This document shows positions 1 to 6,299 of a DNA stretch of 29,550 nucleotides, in pieces (position 1 is the stretch's first letter; each line of letters opens with the position of its first letter). The notes under the pieces were generated by a model. That model was given only the letters and a program-made list of their open reading frames with translations. It was not told the DNA's origin and searched no databases. Source of the stretch: a virus. The DNA lies in IMG/VR virus record IMGVR_UViG_3300025087_000255, positions 1-29,550 of that record, one strand, 5' to 3'. The translations under genes were made by a program, and so were the position numbers.

Positions 1-153
1 CTCTTTCTCCTGACGGTAAAGCTCACTTCTCCTGGCCCGGAGCTCGCGAGCCCTCTCACTCGTAGTTATCATGCCGGACGGCTTCACCGTCGACTGTGCC
101 GTAACTGTCGGCTCCGGGACAGTTTCCTTGCCTTGTTCTCCGTCTTGTCCCAT
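1..153 (-). CDS. Hypothetical protein, N-terminal part only (runs off left edge)
   Basis: An open frame of 51 codons starts at the ATG at 153-151 and is still open at the window edge. The visible part is hydrophilic: an acidic, Thr/Pro-rich start (MGQDGEQGKETVPEP) then a basic helix-like stretch (SERARELRARRSELYRQ). It lies just after the small basic gene at 162-281 and is probably co-transcribed with it. The site before the ATG (GGTGAG, then eight bases) is a weak ribosome binding site that overlaps the preceding stop, suggesting coupling. The family is not recognised; a DNA-binding or packaging protein would fit the basic helix but is only a guess. Confidence 0.6.
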   Translation of the reverse strand, partial: MGQDGEQGKETVPEPTVTAQSTVKPSGMITTSERARELRARRSELYRQEKE

Positions 154-161
154 TATGTTAC

Positions 162-281
162 TCACCGTTTCGACCCACGACGCTTATACAGCCCGCCCTT
201 GCTCCCTGGACTAAGACGGGATGGCCATAAAGGCTTCCTTGGCCCTTTCTTTCTACCTTGTTTCACTGGCCTCTTTGTCAT
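162..281 (-). CDS. Small highly basic protein, 39 residues
   Basis: Begins MTKRPVKQGRKKGPRKP and ends YKRRGSKR, with about one third Lys/Arg and no acidic residues. A strong purine-rich Shine-Dalgarno region (AGGAAGGGGG) lies about ten bases before the ATG, and the TGA is eight bases before the next start, so it fits into the leftward operon. A charge pattern like this is typical of nucleic-acid-binding tails, so DNA or RNA binding is inferred, not shown. No homologous family is recognised. The frame is short and could be fortuitous, but the ribosome binding site and spacing argue for a real gene. Confidence 0.6.
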   Translation of the reverse strand: MTKRPVKQGRKKGPRKPLWPSRLSPGSKGGLYKRRGSKR

Positions 282-342
282 TCTTCTACCCCCTTCCTAT
301 TAGCTAGCCGACCAGTATGTGCCATTGCGCAGGACAACAGGC

Positions 343-357
343 GCAACTGTCAGTTGC
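343..357. promoter_or_regulatory. 15-bp perfect inverted repeat, possible operator
   Basis: GCAACTG-T-CAGTTGC, seven-base arms around one central base, lies in the 106-bp gap between the gene at 388-624 and the basic gene at 162-281. The one-base centre makes a hairpin in RNA unlikely, so a dimeric repressor site is the better reading. No clear -35/-10 pair was found beside it. Function is inferred. Confidence 0.35.
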
Positions 358-387
358 ACGACAATTTCCCTTTCAGGCTTCTGTTCA

Positions 388-624
388 TCAGTCACCCATA
401 TCCTCTATGCTTAGACAATAGATTGCCAGGCACTTATCACAGACATCGAACACCGCCTTCTTGCGCGGAGACCGCACCACCATAAACGGCTCTGCACAGC
501 CCCAGTCTACAGGTGTGTGCTCACATACGCCCGGCGCCTCAAGAGCCGGCCTTTCGGTCGGCTCGCTGGGGAGGTCATCCACCTCTACTGGCATTGAGCC
601 TTGGTGGTTATCCTCGATGTCCAT
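388..624 (-). CDS. Small acidic Cys-rich protein, 78 residues
   Basis: First gene of the leftward group at the left edge. An acidic N-terminal third (DIED, EVDD) is followed by possible zinc ligands: CEH, a single Cys about nine residues later, then CDKC and a last Cys, so a small zinc-binding fold is plausible. The ATG at 624-622 is chosen because a near-consensus promoter would start transcription one base before it; the frame also opens upstream at a TTG, but that codon lies inside the -35 box. A second ATG ten codons in is preceded by AAGG and could serve if leaderless initiation is not used. No family is recognised. Confidence 0.6.
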   Translation of the reverse strand: MDIEDNHQGSMPVEVDDLPSEPTERPALEAPGVCEHTPVDWGCAEPFMVVRSPRKKAVFDVCDKCLAIYCLSIEDMGD

Positions 625-631
625 TGCAAGG

Positions 632-660
632 ATTATAGCACACGTGCGCATTTCGTGCAA
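632..660 (-). promoter_or_regulatory. Strong sigma70-type promoter, apparently leaderless
   Basis: On the minus strand: TTGCAC, a 17-base spacer, TATAAT, preceded by TGC (extended -10). The -10 ends at 632. Counting seven bases downstream puts +1 at 625, directly before the ATG at 624, so the mRNA would begin AAUG without a leader. This is the best promoter match in the window. Confidence 0.75.
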
Positions 661-743
661 GGGCTCAAGGCCGCGTACGCCCTAGTACTTTTCTTTAGGT
701 TCACCGAGCCGTTTCGGGTGTACTATGTAGGCAGGAACCCAAG

Positions 744-1043
744 ATGCGAACCGTAAACGTCCTCTTCAGGTGCAAGCAATGCCAGGCGGTCACCCGGCAA
801 GCAATGGAATGCGATAGTTGTGGTAACTTCCCTCGCCCGGCCAATGTATCTCATCCCGGCGAATTCGATGCCCGCGCATTCCATCAATGCAGCTGTGGCG
901 GGTGGGTTGTCGGAAGAGTCGTCGCAGGCAAGTACAATTCCGCAATCGCCTGCGACGGCCGCTGCATGGGCGCCACTGGCCTCAATTGTGAGTGCTCATG
1001 CGGTGGTGCTAATCACGGTGCTAATCACGCCCAGGAGGCATGA
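744..1043 (+). CDS. Multi-zinc-ribbon phage protein, 99 residues
   Basis: First gene of the rightward accessory operon. It carries CKQC and CDSCG near residues 10-27, HQCSCGG near residue 48, and a C-terminal CDGRC...CECSCGG.NHG motif. The last pattern (Cys-x3-Cys, then Cys-x-Cys-x-Cys-Gly-Gly with Asn-His-Gly) recurs in phage and actinobacterial small proteins of unknown function. Probably a structural zinc protein that binds DNA or protein, but the role is inferred. AGGA lies seven bases before the ATG. A weak promoter-like pair (TTCACC, 15 bases, TACTAT, ending near 726) precedes it. The gene ends with EA*, the TGA overlapping an ATG in the junction cassette. Confidence 0.85.
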   Translation: MRTVNVLFRCKQCQAVTRQAMECDSCGNFPRPANVSHPGEFDARAFHQCSCGGWVVGRVVAGKYNSAIACDGRCMGATGLNCECSCGGANHGANHAQEA

Positions 1044-1046
1044 CCC

Positions 1047-1268
1047 ATGACCACAACCATGAAATTTGTACAAGGGCGCACTTGCCCTCTCTGCGCCGAA
1101 TACAGATCCTTCCGGTGCTTGAGCTATTCCCTCGACGCCATAGATCAGACCCGAACCTGCCGCGAAGGCAGAAACCCCACCGCGTGGCACCATGTCGGCC
1201 GTCTCGGCAAATTTCTTCATGAGCAGGCCAAGGCATGGAAGACGGCTCAAGAACCCAAGGAGGCATGA
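1047..1268 (+). CDS. Small phage protein with CPLC motif, 73 residues
   Basis: Begins MTTTMKFVQGRTCPLC and ends in KEA*. The ATG at 1047 follows AGGAGGC by nine bases; an ATG at 1040 overlaps the previous stop but opens a different frame that lacks the zinc-type motif. Cysteines at CPLC, RC and TC could bind a metal; the C-terminal half is Arg/Lys/His-rich and helical. No family is recognised. It is translationally linked to its neighbours through the repeated GGAGGCATGACC junction. Confidence 0.75.
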   Translation: MTTTMKFVQGRTCPLCAEYRSFRCLSYSLDAIDQTRTCREGRNPTAWHHVGRLGKFLHEQAKAWKTAQEPKEA

Positions 1269-1495
1269 CCATGACCACACAGCACACGCCTACACCGTGG
1301 ACAGCCAGAGGAGAACGCATTGTTGCCGACAGGCCCATAGGATTTGGCGGCTACAACGAGGACGACATACTATCCTTGGCGAGGTCGCCGGAAGTGCGAA
1401 GGGCCAACGCCGCCTTTATCGTCCTGGCCTGTAACGCACACGAGCAGTTAGTGGAGGCACTACGCAAAGCTGAGCACGGTGCCAACGAGGCATGA
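1265..1495 (+). CDS. Small phage protein of the HTPTPW / [13 protein letters not shown] type, 76 residues
   Basis: The N-terminus HTPTPWTA and C-terminal [20 protein letters not shown] form a pair of motifs seen in many small proteins of siphoviruses and prophages, where the C-terminal helix reads NA.LI..A..LLEAL. Function is unknown. Two in-frame ATGs occur in the junction, at 1265 (overlapping the previous TGA) and 1271; AAGGAGG sits better for the second, giving MTTQHTP. The gene ends NEA* and its TGA overlaps the next ATG. Confidence 0.85.
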   Translation: MTMTTQHTPTPWTARGERIVADRPIGFGGYNEDDILSLARSPEVRRANAAFIVLACNAHEQLVEALRKAEHGANEA

Positions 1496-2058
1496 CCATG
1501 ACCACACTCACCGATCGCTCGGGAAAGACGTTCGGGGCCATCCTCGCATGGCCCCACCTGTCCGGGGCCAACCTGTCCAGGGCCGACCTGGCCGGGGCCG
1601 ACCTGGCCGGGGCCTACCTGTTCGGCGCCCGCCTGTCCAGCGCCAACCTGTCCGGCGCCGACCTGTCCAGCGCCTACCTGTTCGGGGCCAACCTGACCAG
1701 GGCCAACCTGACCAGGGCCAACCTGTCCGAGGCCGACCTGACAGGCGCCGACCTGACCAGGGCCAACCTGTCCAGGGCCGACCTGTCCAGGGCCGACCTG
1801 TCCGATGCCGTCCTGACAGGTGCCGACCTGCCCGAGGCCGACCTGACAGGCGCCCACCTGACCAGGGCCAACCTGACCAGGGCCAACCTGTTCGGGGCCG
1901 ACCTGACAGGTGCCGACCTGACCAGGGCCAACCTGACCGACGCCAACCTGTTCGGGGCCAACCTGACGGGTGCCGACCTGTCCGGGGCCGCCTTCAACCG
2001 CCTCACCTCGTGGCCAGCCGGGTTTGACCCCATCGCTCATGATGCTAAGGAGGCATGA
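1492..2058 (+). CDS. Pentapeptide-repeat protein, 188 residues
   Basis: From about residue 24 to 175 the protein is an almost unbroken run of A(N/D)LXX pentapeptides ([15 protein letters not shown] and so on), roughly 28-30 copies, the signature of a right-handed quadrilateral beta-helix. Some relatives mimic B-form DNA and shield gyrase (Qnr, MfpA), but most have no known role; nothing here fixes the target. At DNA level the 15-base units are very uniform, with Leu nearly always CTG, so the block can slip or recombine and creates long spurious open frames on both strands. In-frame ATGs at 1492 and 1498 both lie in the junction cassette. Ends KEA*. Confidence 0.93.
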   Translation: MTMTTLTDRSGKTFGAILAWPHLSGANLSRADLAGADLAGAYLFGARLSSANLSGADLSSAYLFGANLTRANLTRANLSEADLTGADLTRANLSRADLSRADLSDAVLTGADLPEADLTGAHLTRANLTRANLFGADLTGADLTRANLTDANLFGANLTGADLSGAAFNRLTSWPAGFDPIAHDAKEA

Positions 2059-2285
2059 CCATGAAAACCGTAGACGAACTAAACCTATCTGAATATGAAA
2101 AGACTGCGGGAGAAAGGAAAGAAAAGGGCATAAAATGGATCGAAGGACAGAAATGCCCGGATTGTGGAGATCGTGTATTTGAGGACGCCGGCCGGGTATG
2201 GTGCCGAAGCGCTCTATACATGGAAGGTCCATGCCCTCCTGTTACTCTGCGCCCCACAAGTATCACTCGCCCCAAGAAGGCATGA
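2055..2285 (+). CDS. Small zinc-ribbon protein, 76 residues
   Basis: A charged helical N-terminal half ([18 protein letters not shown]) is followed by [18 protein letters not shown] and a further Cys, a compact zinc-ribbon-like arrangement. The codon mix in the N-terminal half is more AT-rich than its neighbours, which may point to separate acquisition. Two in-frame ATGs, 2055 and 2061; AAGGAGG favours 2061. It ends PKKA* and overlaps the next start by four bases. No named family is recognised. Confidence 0.8.
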   Translation: MTMKTVDELNLSEYEKTAGERKEKGIKWIEGQKCPDCGDRVFEDAGRVWCRSALYMEGPCPPVTLRPTSITRPKKA

Positions 2286-2473
2286 CCATGAACGCGGCCA
2301 CAAAACCCCCCACCAAGCGCGCCCAGGAACTAGCCGCCGCCATGCTGGCCGGCTATGAGGATGACCCGAGAACCTACTTGCGCCTGCTTGTCCAACGCAA
2401 AGCCACCAGTATGGCAGACCTTGAGAAAGCCTACGATCAGGGCAAAGTTGCCCGCCAGAAATCCGGGAGGTAA
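2282..2473 (+). CDS. Hypothetical helical protein, 63 residues
   Basis: Begins [18 protein letters not shown], with ATGs at 2282 and 2288 in the junction cassette (AAGAAGGC here, one base weaker than the other copies). The rest is predicted helical: a small Ala-rich segment, DDPRTYLRLLVQ, then MADLEKAYDQGKVARQ, giving a helix-turn-helix-like or dimeric coil outline. Function unknown. The stop is two bases before the next ATG. Confidence 0.7.
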   Translation: MTMNAATKPPTKRAQELAAAMLAGYEDDPRTYLRLLVQRKATSMADLEKAYDQGKVARQKSGR

Positions 2474-2475
2474 CG

Positions 2476-2661
2476 ATGAACGACATTGAGCATAGAGCTA
2501 GGCACTTGAAACTCCATGAGGCCCTGCACGAACTTGTCGCAGACTGGATTATCCATAGAGAAGAGGGCCAAAGACTATCCACGCTCTCTCTCTTGCACTT
2601 CATTGAGTGGTCTGCGCAGCAATGCTCCAGCCCCATGGGCCAATTGCACCAGGAGAAATGA
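2476..2661 (+). CDS. Hypothetical protein, 61 residues
   Basis: Starts MNDIEHRARHLKLHEALH after a good Shine-Dalgarno (GGGAGG, six bases before the ATG). All-helical and His/Leu-rich, with no motif recognised. It ends HQEK* and its TGA overlaps the next ATG (ATGA), so it is coupled to the membrane protein gene that follows. Confidence 0.7.
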   Translation: MNDIEHRARHLKLHEALHELVADWIIHREEGQRLSTLSLLHFIEWSAQQCSSPMGQLHQEK

Positions 2662-2948
2662 TGCCGCTCCTCGTCGCCTTTCAGCTGCTCGACACTCTCA
2701 CTACCTGGATCGGCGTGACCCAGTTAGGCGGCCGAGAGATCCATCCTTATATTGCCTGGCTCATCTCTAGGGGCCGCTGGGATATGGTCATCCTGGGGAA
2801 GCTGGCGTGGTGCGGCCTGTTCTACCTGGCGCTCAAGTGGTTCCATGTGCCCCCAAAGTGGGAGCGCAACAGCATCCGCCTGGCCACGGCCATCAGCTCA
2901 TTCGCCGTGCTATGGAATACCGTCGGCATCCTGACAGTGATACTATAG
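2658..2948 (+). CDS. DUF5658-like small integral membrane protein, 96 residues
   Basis: The N-terminal segment LLVAFQLLDTLTTWIGVTQLGGREIHPYI carries the features of the DUF5658 family: a Leu-Asp-x-x-Thr-Thr motif in the first membrane helix and a GG.E.(N/H)P loop. Two further hydrophobic segments follow (around residues 45-60 and 76-95), so three membrane helices are likely. The biochemical role of the family is unknown. ATGs at 2658 and 2661 are adjacent; AGGAGAA precedes both. Confidence 0.8.
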   Translation: MMPLLVAFQLLDTLTTWIGVTQLGGREIHPYIAWLISRGRWDMVILGKLAWCGLFYLALKWFHVPPKWERNSIRLATAISSFAVLWNTVGILTVIL

Positions 2949-2957
2949 GGTGATACT

Positions 2958-3131
2958 ATGAATGACTTCGAGAAGGCCACTATGCAAACGCTCGACCGGG
3001 ACTACCAGATGTGGCAACTCTTGGAGATCCTCGGCCCGGACCCGAACTACTGGCCTGTAACCGTCCGTGAATGGACAATTGATTGCCTGGTCGCTAGCCT
3101 GAATTCCGAAACAGAGGCAGGTCCCGATTAG
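2958..3131 (+). CDS. Hypothetical small protein, 57 residues
   Basis: Begins MNDFEKATMQTLDRDYQM and ends SETEAGPD. GGGTGA lies six bases before the ATG. It is acidic and mainly helical, with a Trp-rich middle (QMWQLLEILG, YWPVTVREW). It is last in the rightward operon, and its 3' end overlaps the convergent methyltransferase gene by 38 bp. No family is recognised; the frame is supported by the ribosome binding site, codon use and position. Confidence 0.65.
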   Translation: MNDFEKATMQTLDRDYQMWQLLEILGPDPNYWPVTVREWTIDCLVASLNSETEAGPD

Positions 3132-4092
3132 CCCCGGCGGCCTGTTTCCCCTCGGCCCTCGGTAACGCCAGCTCTCGTAGATATTTCATGGACAGGTCTA
3201 GCCCCACAAACTGCCGCCCATGCAGGCGGCAGACTTGTCCTACCGTTCCGCTGCCGCAGAAGGGGTCTAGCACAAGACCGCCCCGCTTACTGCCGGCCAG
3301 GACACACGGCTCCACCAGCGCCGGCGGGAAGGCGGCGAAGTGAGCACCCCGGTATGGTGTAGTCGGGATCGTCCACACGTCGCGACGGTTGCGGGTGGGA
3401 TATGGGCGCGGGTGGCCCAGCTTGTTTTGTTTTCGTGGTCGGACACCGGCAATCTTTGCGGATGGCATCCTCTTTTGTTTATCGCCCGCCCGTCCCTTTC
3501 GATCATCCTCAGGATAAACGCTTGGTTCCTTGATAGCCTCGGCGTCGTAAAAATAGTGGGGGGCCTTCGCCAGCAGGAACAGGTACTCGTGCGCCTTCGT
3601 CGGCCTGTCCCTCACGCTCTCCGGCATTGGGTTCGGCTTGTGCCAGATGATGTCCGACCGCAGATACCATCCGTCCGCCTGCAATGCGAACGCCACGCGC
3701 CAGGGGATGCCTACGAGGTCCTTGGGCTTGAGGCCGGGCTTGGTGAAGTCCTTGGCCCGTCCTTTCATCATCTCGCGTGCTTCCATCGCGTGTCCCCGAG
3801 CGTTGCCCACACCGAACTGCGCCTCCCGCAGACCCTTCGCCGTGTTGCCGCCGAATGCCCCGTAGCTGTCCCCGAGATTCAGCCACAGAGTTCCATCCGG
3901 CCGTAGTACCCGCCACACCTCCCGGAACACGGCGACAATGTTGGCGACGTACTCCTCGGGGGACTTCTCCAGGCCGATGCCGGCCCCGTTCAGACCGTAG
4001 TCCCGCAGCCCCCAGTATGGCGGCGACGTTACGCACATATGCACGCTCTCATCGGCCAGTGGAATGCGCCGTGCATCAGCCTGGGCAATCAT
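3094..4092 (-). CDS. DNA methyltransferase, beta class (N6-adenine or N4-cytosine), 332 residues
   Basis: Motif IV (TSPPYW, residues 23-28) lies near the N-terminus and motif I (DPFCGSGTVG, near residue 275) near the C-terminus, the order of beta-class amino-methyltransferases. The SPPY form is common in N4-cytosine enzymes but also occurs in N6-adenine enzymes, so the target base is uncertain. LRPDGTLWLNLGD and IPWRVAFALQADGWYLRSDIIWHKPNP are usual family blocks. No restriction gene lies beside it, so it is probably an orphan that protects or marks phage DNA. The ATG overlaps the preceding stop (ATGA), with GAGG upstream. Confidence 0.93.
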   Translation of the reverse strand: MIAQADARRIPLADESVHMCVTSPPYWGLRDYGLNGAGIGLEKSPEEYVANIVAVFREVWRVLRPDGTLWLNLGDSYGAFGGNTAKGLREAQFGVGNARGHAMEAREMMKGRAKDFTKPGLKPKDLVGIPWRVAFALQADGWYLRSDIIWHKPNPMPESVRDRPTKAHEYLFLLAKAPHYFYDAEAIKEPSVYPEDDRKGRAGDKQKRMPSAKIAGVRPRKQNKLGHPRPYPTRNRRDVWTIPTTPYRGAHFAAFPPALVEPCVLAGSKRGGLVLDPFCGSGTVGQVCRLHGRQFVGLDLSMKYLRELALPRAEGKQAAGANRDLPLFRNSG

Positions 4093-4289
4093 CGTTGCCT
4101 CAGTAGCCTGCGCACCTTATCCGACGCCCGGCAATCCTCGCACATTCCCCCAGCATAATGGCACTGCATCGTTGATGGCAACCTGGTGACCTGCCAGTAG
4201 TGAACCAGGGCATCATTCAGCTCAGACAGGCGCCGAACATCCGCCAGAAGATTCGCCTGTAGCCGCTGGGCGAGGATAAGGTTCTTTAT
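4089..4289 (-). CDS. Open frame of 66 codons without a standard start, Cys-rich C-terminus
   Basis: Between the stop of the metalloprotease-like gene and the methyltransferase ATG, one frame stays open with protein-like content: an amphipathic helix (KNLILAQRLQANLLADVRRL), then QCHYAGGMCEDC, a possible metal site, and a basic tail. Its TGA overlaps the methyltransferase ATG. There is no ATG, GTG or TTG between the upstream in-frame stop and the helix. The best-placed candidate is ATA at 4289, overlapping the previous TAA and seven bases after AGGGGG. Other options are a CTG further in or a -1 frameshift from the upstream gene. Confidence 0.5.
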   Translation of the reverse strand: MKNLILAQRLQANLLADVRRLSELNDALVHYWQVTRLPSTMQCHYAGGMCEDCRASDKVRRLLRQR

Positions 4290-4687
4290 ATCTCCACCCC
4301 CTCTGATTGTAGGGCCTTACGGAGTCTATCCAGATGCCACGACCCCATCTTCCAGCGAACCAGCGCAAAGTATGCCTTGAAGAACAACGGCCCATGTCCC
4401 GTCTTGGGGGCCATCAGATGGGCCATCTCGTGGAGAACCCATGCCTCATTCAGAAAGCCCCGGGTGATGTCAACGTAACCTAGACCGTCCTTGATCCAGG
4501 ACTGGGAAAATCTCTTCTTGACCGCATAGCTCAGCCTCACCTCTGCAATAGGGCACCTGCCCTGCCACCATCTAGAAGCAAGGATCTCATTGATATATCC
4601 CTGAGCATCATCCACGGACAGAAACTGCCGACACGGGAAAAGCGAAATCTCCTCCGCCCGATACAGCCCATCCGTCCGGTCAGCCAT
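4286..4687 (-). CDS. Zinc metalloprotease-like protein (HExxH; TIGR04338/SprT-like), 133 residues
   Basis: VLHEMAHLMAPKTGHGPLFF gives the HExxH zinc motif followed by a third His in GHGP, as in SprT-like and TIGR04338 metallohydrolases. The upstream AQGYINEILASRWWQGRCP resembles the Y(V/I)..(V/I)L....W...RCP block of the TIGR04338 family known from actinobacteria and their phages. Substrate unknown. The ATG at 4687 has GGAGG six bases upstream; a TTG one codon earlier is less likely. It overlaps the end of the 178-residue gene by eight bases. Confidence 0.75.
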   Translation of the reverse strand: MADRTDGLYRAEEISLFPCRQFLSVDDAQGYINEILASRWWQGRCPIAEVRLSYAVKKRFSQSWIKDGLGYVDITRGFLNEAWVLHEMAHLMAPKTGHGPLFFKAYFALVRWKMGSWHLDRLRKALQSEGVEI

Positions 4688-5216
4688 CAATGTCCTCCAG
4701 CGCCGCCAGGGCTATTCTCGCCTTGGCCCTCTGTGTCGGCTCTAGTAGCGGGATGGCCTTCAACAGATTGCCCATAGCGCGCCCGATGTACTGCTCAACT
4801 GTCACGATTTTGGACGGTTTCGGCGGCTCCTCTAACCATGCCTCCAGCAGGGCAAACGCCTGCCCTCGTATGTCATCTGTGACATATTGGCCCGGCCGCC
4901 AGCCAACTCTCTGCCTTGCCATCGATGCGCTATGCCAGGAGATGCCCAGGGGTATCTCCTCGTGAACGTCGCCCCAAAAAGCCCAATTGGAAGCATAAGA
5001 GGAAAGCACAGATCGCGGTATCCCAATCTGCCGCGCAATCCAACTGATGGTATGTATCTCCTCCGCGATAGGTCTCCCAGATTTTCTATGAGGAACGAAC
5101 CAGTTCACTAGAGCCCCCAGAAGCCATCGCCCCTCATCGGCTTGTTCCCTCAGTTCCGCCGCGACCTGAACAACGTCCTCGGCAGTTTTGAGCTCGGAAA
5201 AATCAATCATACTCAT
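4680..5216 (-). CDS. Hypothetical protein, 178 residues
   Basis: Starts MSMIDFSELKTAEDVVQVAAEL; predicted mostly helical. WIARQIGIPRSVLSSYASNWAF (about residues 59-80) resembles a helix-turn-helix, so DNA binding is possible but not established. The C-terminal part (ALLEAWLEEPPKPSKIVTVEQYIGRAM) may be a second helical domain. No family is recognised with confidence. Its ATG overlaps the stop of the GIY-YIG gene and its end overlaps the metalloprotease-like gene, so it sits inside a coupled operon. Confidence 0.75.
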   Translation of the reverse strand: MSMIDFSELKTAEDVVQVAAELREQADEGRWLLGALVNWFVPHRKSGRPIAEEIHTISWIARQIGIPRSVLSSYASNWAFWGDVHEEIPLGISWHSASMARQRVGWRPGQYVTDDIRGQAFALLEAWLEEPPKPSKIVTVEQYIGRAMGNLLKAIPLLEPTQRAKARIALAALEDIDG

Positions 5217-5782
5217 GATAGCCCATGATCTCTGGCCTGGCGGGCCCTTTGGGAGATGGACATATGGAGCCTGGCATCAATCGTTGCCAACTTGCCTTTG
5301 TTCCATGGGGGACCCATCTTTTTGCCTTTGTTCCATGGTGCGCGCCCTATATTGCATGCAGACATCTTCGCCCTGGCATCTGGGGAATGGCGTTTTCCTC
5401 TTCGCGCGGCCGCAATATTGGCTCTTTGTTCTGGCGAGCGGTTCCGCGCGGCGGCGGATTGCTTGGCCCTGGTTTCTGAAGAATGTTTCCTACCAAACAT
5501 CGGAGCGCCAGCCCTAAATGAGATGTTATATTCCGGCTTCTCATTATCCAAAAGCTCCTGTTCTCTATCTAAAAGCATCTCCGGAGCACATTCCTCAATC
5601 AGCATAAATTGAAATCTATTCTCGCCGTGCATATTCCATGCCGCTTGCAAATTCTTATTCCTGTGAATGCCTACCCGCAAATCGTGCCGGTGTCTACGCC
5701 ATCTTCGGGCCAGATCTATAGCTGATCCGATATAACGCTCACCCGTGGCAGTGTTCGTGATGGCGTATAAACCTGAAGTCAC
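5213..5782 (-). CDS. GIY-YIG homing endonuclease with NUMOD3 repeats, 189 residues
   Basis: The N-terminal GIY-YIG domain (about residues 1-90) shows GLYAITN, ERYIGSAIDLARRW with the catalytic-type Arg, HRNKNLQAAWNMHGENRF, and the conserved Glu in LLDREQELLD. Residues 95-170 contain NUMOD3-type DNA-binding motifs (MFGRKHSSETRAKQS, KRHSPDARAKMS and two PWNKGK elements). This layout is that of free-standing phage homing enzymes such as the SegA class. The start is GTG at 5782, because an in-frame TGA sits two codons upstream. It is a mobile gene within the operon. Confidence 0.93.
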   Translation of the reverse strand: MTSGLYAITNTATGERYIGSAIDLARRWRRHRHDLRVGIHRNKNLQAAWNMHGENRFQFMLIEECAPEMLLDREQELLDNEKPEYNISFRAGAPMFGRKHSSETRAKQSAAARNRSPEQRANIAAARRGKRHSPDARAKMSACNIGRAPWNKGKKMGPPWNKGKLATIDARLHMSISQRARQARDHGLS

Positions 5783-5838
5783 TTCTCATCCCTCAGATGC
5801 CAGTACACCAGTAAGCCAATGATGAGCCAGGAAGGTCA

Positions 5839-5958
5839 TCAATCCGCCTCGGCATCGCCGTCCCATGGTCCCCAAATGTCTTCATGTGGGGCGGGTGGCT
5901 TTGACAATCTCCATAAGCACCACAGCGAAAGCAGGACAAGAATGAGAACCGTAATCAC
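5839..5958 (-). CDS. Tiny single-span membrane protein, 39 residues
   Basis: GTG start with AGGAGG five bases upstream. The N-terminal half is one hydrophobic segment (ITVLILVLLSLWCLWRL); the C-terminal tail is acidic (HEDIWGPWDGDAEAD), giving an N-out or N-in single-span outline. Its TGA overlaps an ATG that opens only a 17-residue frame. After its double stop, the same frame continues as a second membrane-like stretch that ends on the GTGA of the GIY-YIG gene. Function unknown; lysis accessory proteins of this size exist in phages. Confidence 0.6.
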   Translation of the reverse strand: MITVLILVLLSLWCLWRLSKPPAPHEDIWGPWDGDAEAD

Positions 5959-5967
5959 CCTATCCTC

Positions 5968-6054
5968 CTACTCCAGCGGCGGCCAGTCCGGCGGGACGGG
6001 GTCGCTCCTGATCACTAAAAGGAACAGATTGATCACCAAATGTGACCGCCTCAT
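5968..6054 (-). CDS. Tiny membrane-type protein, 28 residues
   Basis: The ATG overlaps the stop of the DUF551-like gene (ATGA). The peptide has a short basic start (MRRSH), a hydrophobic stretch (LVINLFLLVI) and a Pro-rich acidic tail (DPVPPDWPPLE). The stop is followed after nine bases by the next GTG. Shortness makes the call uncertain, but the coupled start and next-gene ribosome binding site fit an operon gene. Confidence 0.5.
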   Translation of the reverse strand: MRRSHLVINLFLLVIRSDPVPPDWPPLE

Positions 6055-6299
6055 TTCGGCTTCCGGTAGGGCTTGGGCAGCTCTGCCCAGGCAATCACTG
6101 GCCCATAATCCTCATGAGCCCAGGGAGAATGCCAAGGAAACCTGCGGCGTTTGGGAAGTAGCTCATCAACTGCCACAATGTGCTTGCGGCCGCATATAGC
6201 CGTGACCAAATATAGGCCAGCCCTCGGGGGTAAACCAGCCAGCTCTCTATTCATGTCTCCGTCGTTCCACCACTCGCATGGATGCCATTTCACGTTCAT
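6051..6299 (-). CDS. DUF551-like small phage protein, 82 residues
   Basis: The sequence follows the DUF551 outline: an early Trp region, LPPRAGLYLVTA (PP..G.YLV), and a C-terminal GPVIAWAELPKPY that matches the family's V..W.PLP.P ending. The family is widespread in phages and has no known role. It overlaps the end of the nuclease gene by four bases and the next tiny gene by four, so it is fully coupled. Confidence 0.75.
   Translation of the reverse strand: MNVKWHPCEWWNDGDMNRELAGLPPRAGLYLVTAICGRKHIVAVDELLPKRRRFPWHSPWAHEDYGPVIAWAELPKPYRKPK

Noticed and set aside
1560-2020. CRISPR-like array
   Set aside because: The short direct repeats are codons of a pentapeptide protein; there are no unique spacers between constant repeats.
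1351-2232. Long minus-strand frame rich in VGPGQVG and a second plus-strand frame over the pentapeptide gene
   Set aside because: They mirror the 15-base repeat of the pentapeptide gene; composition is an artefact of repeated codons, and no ribosome binding site supports them.
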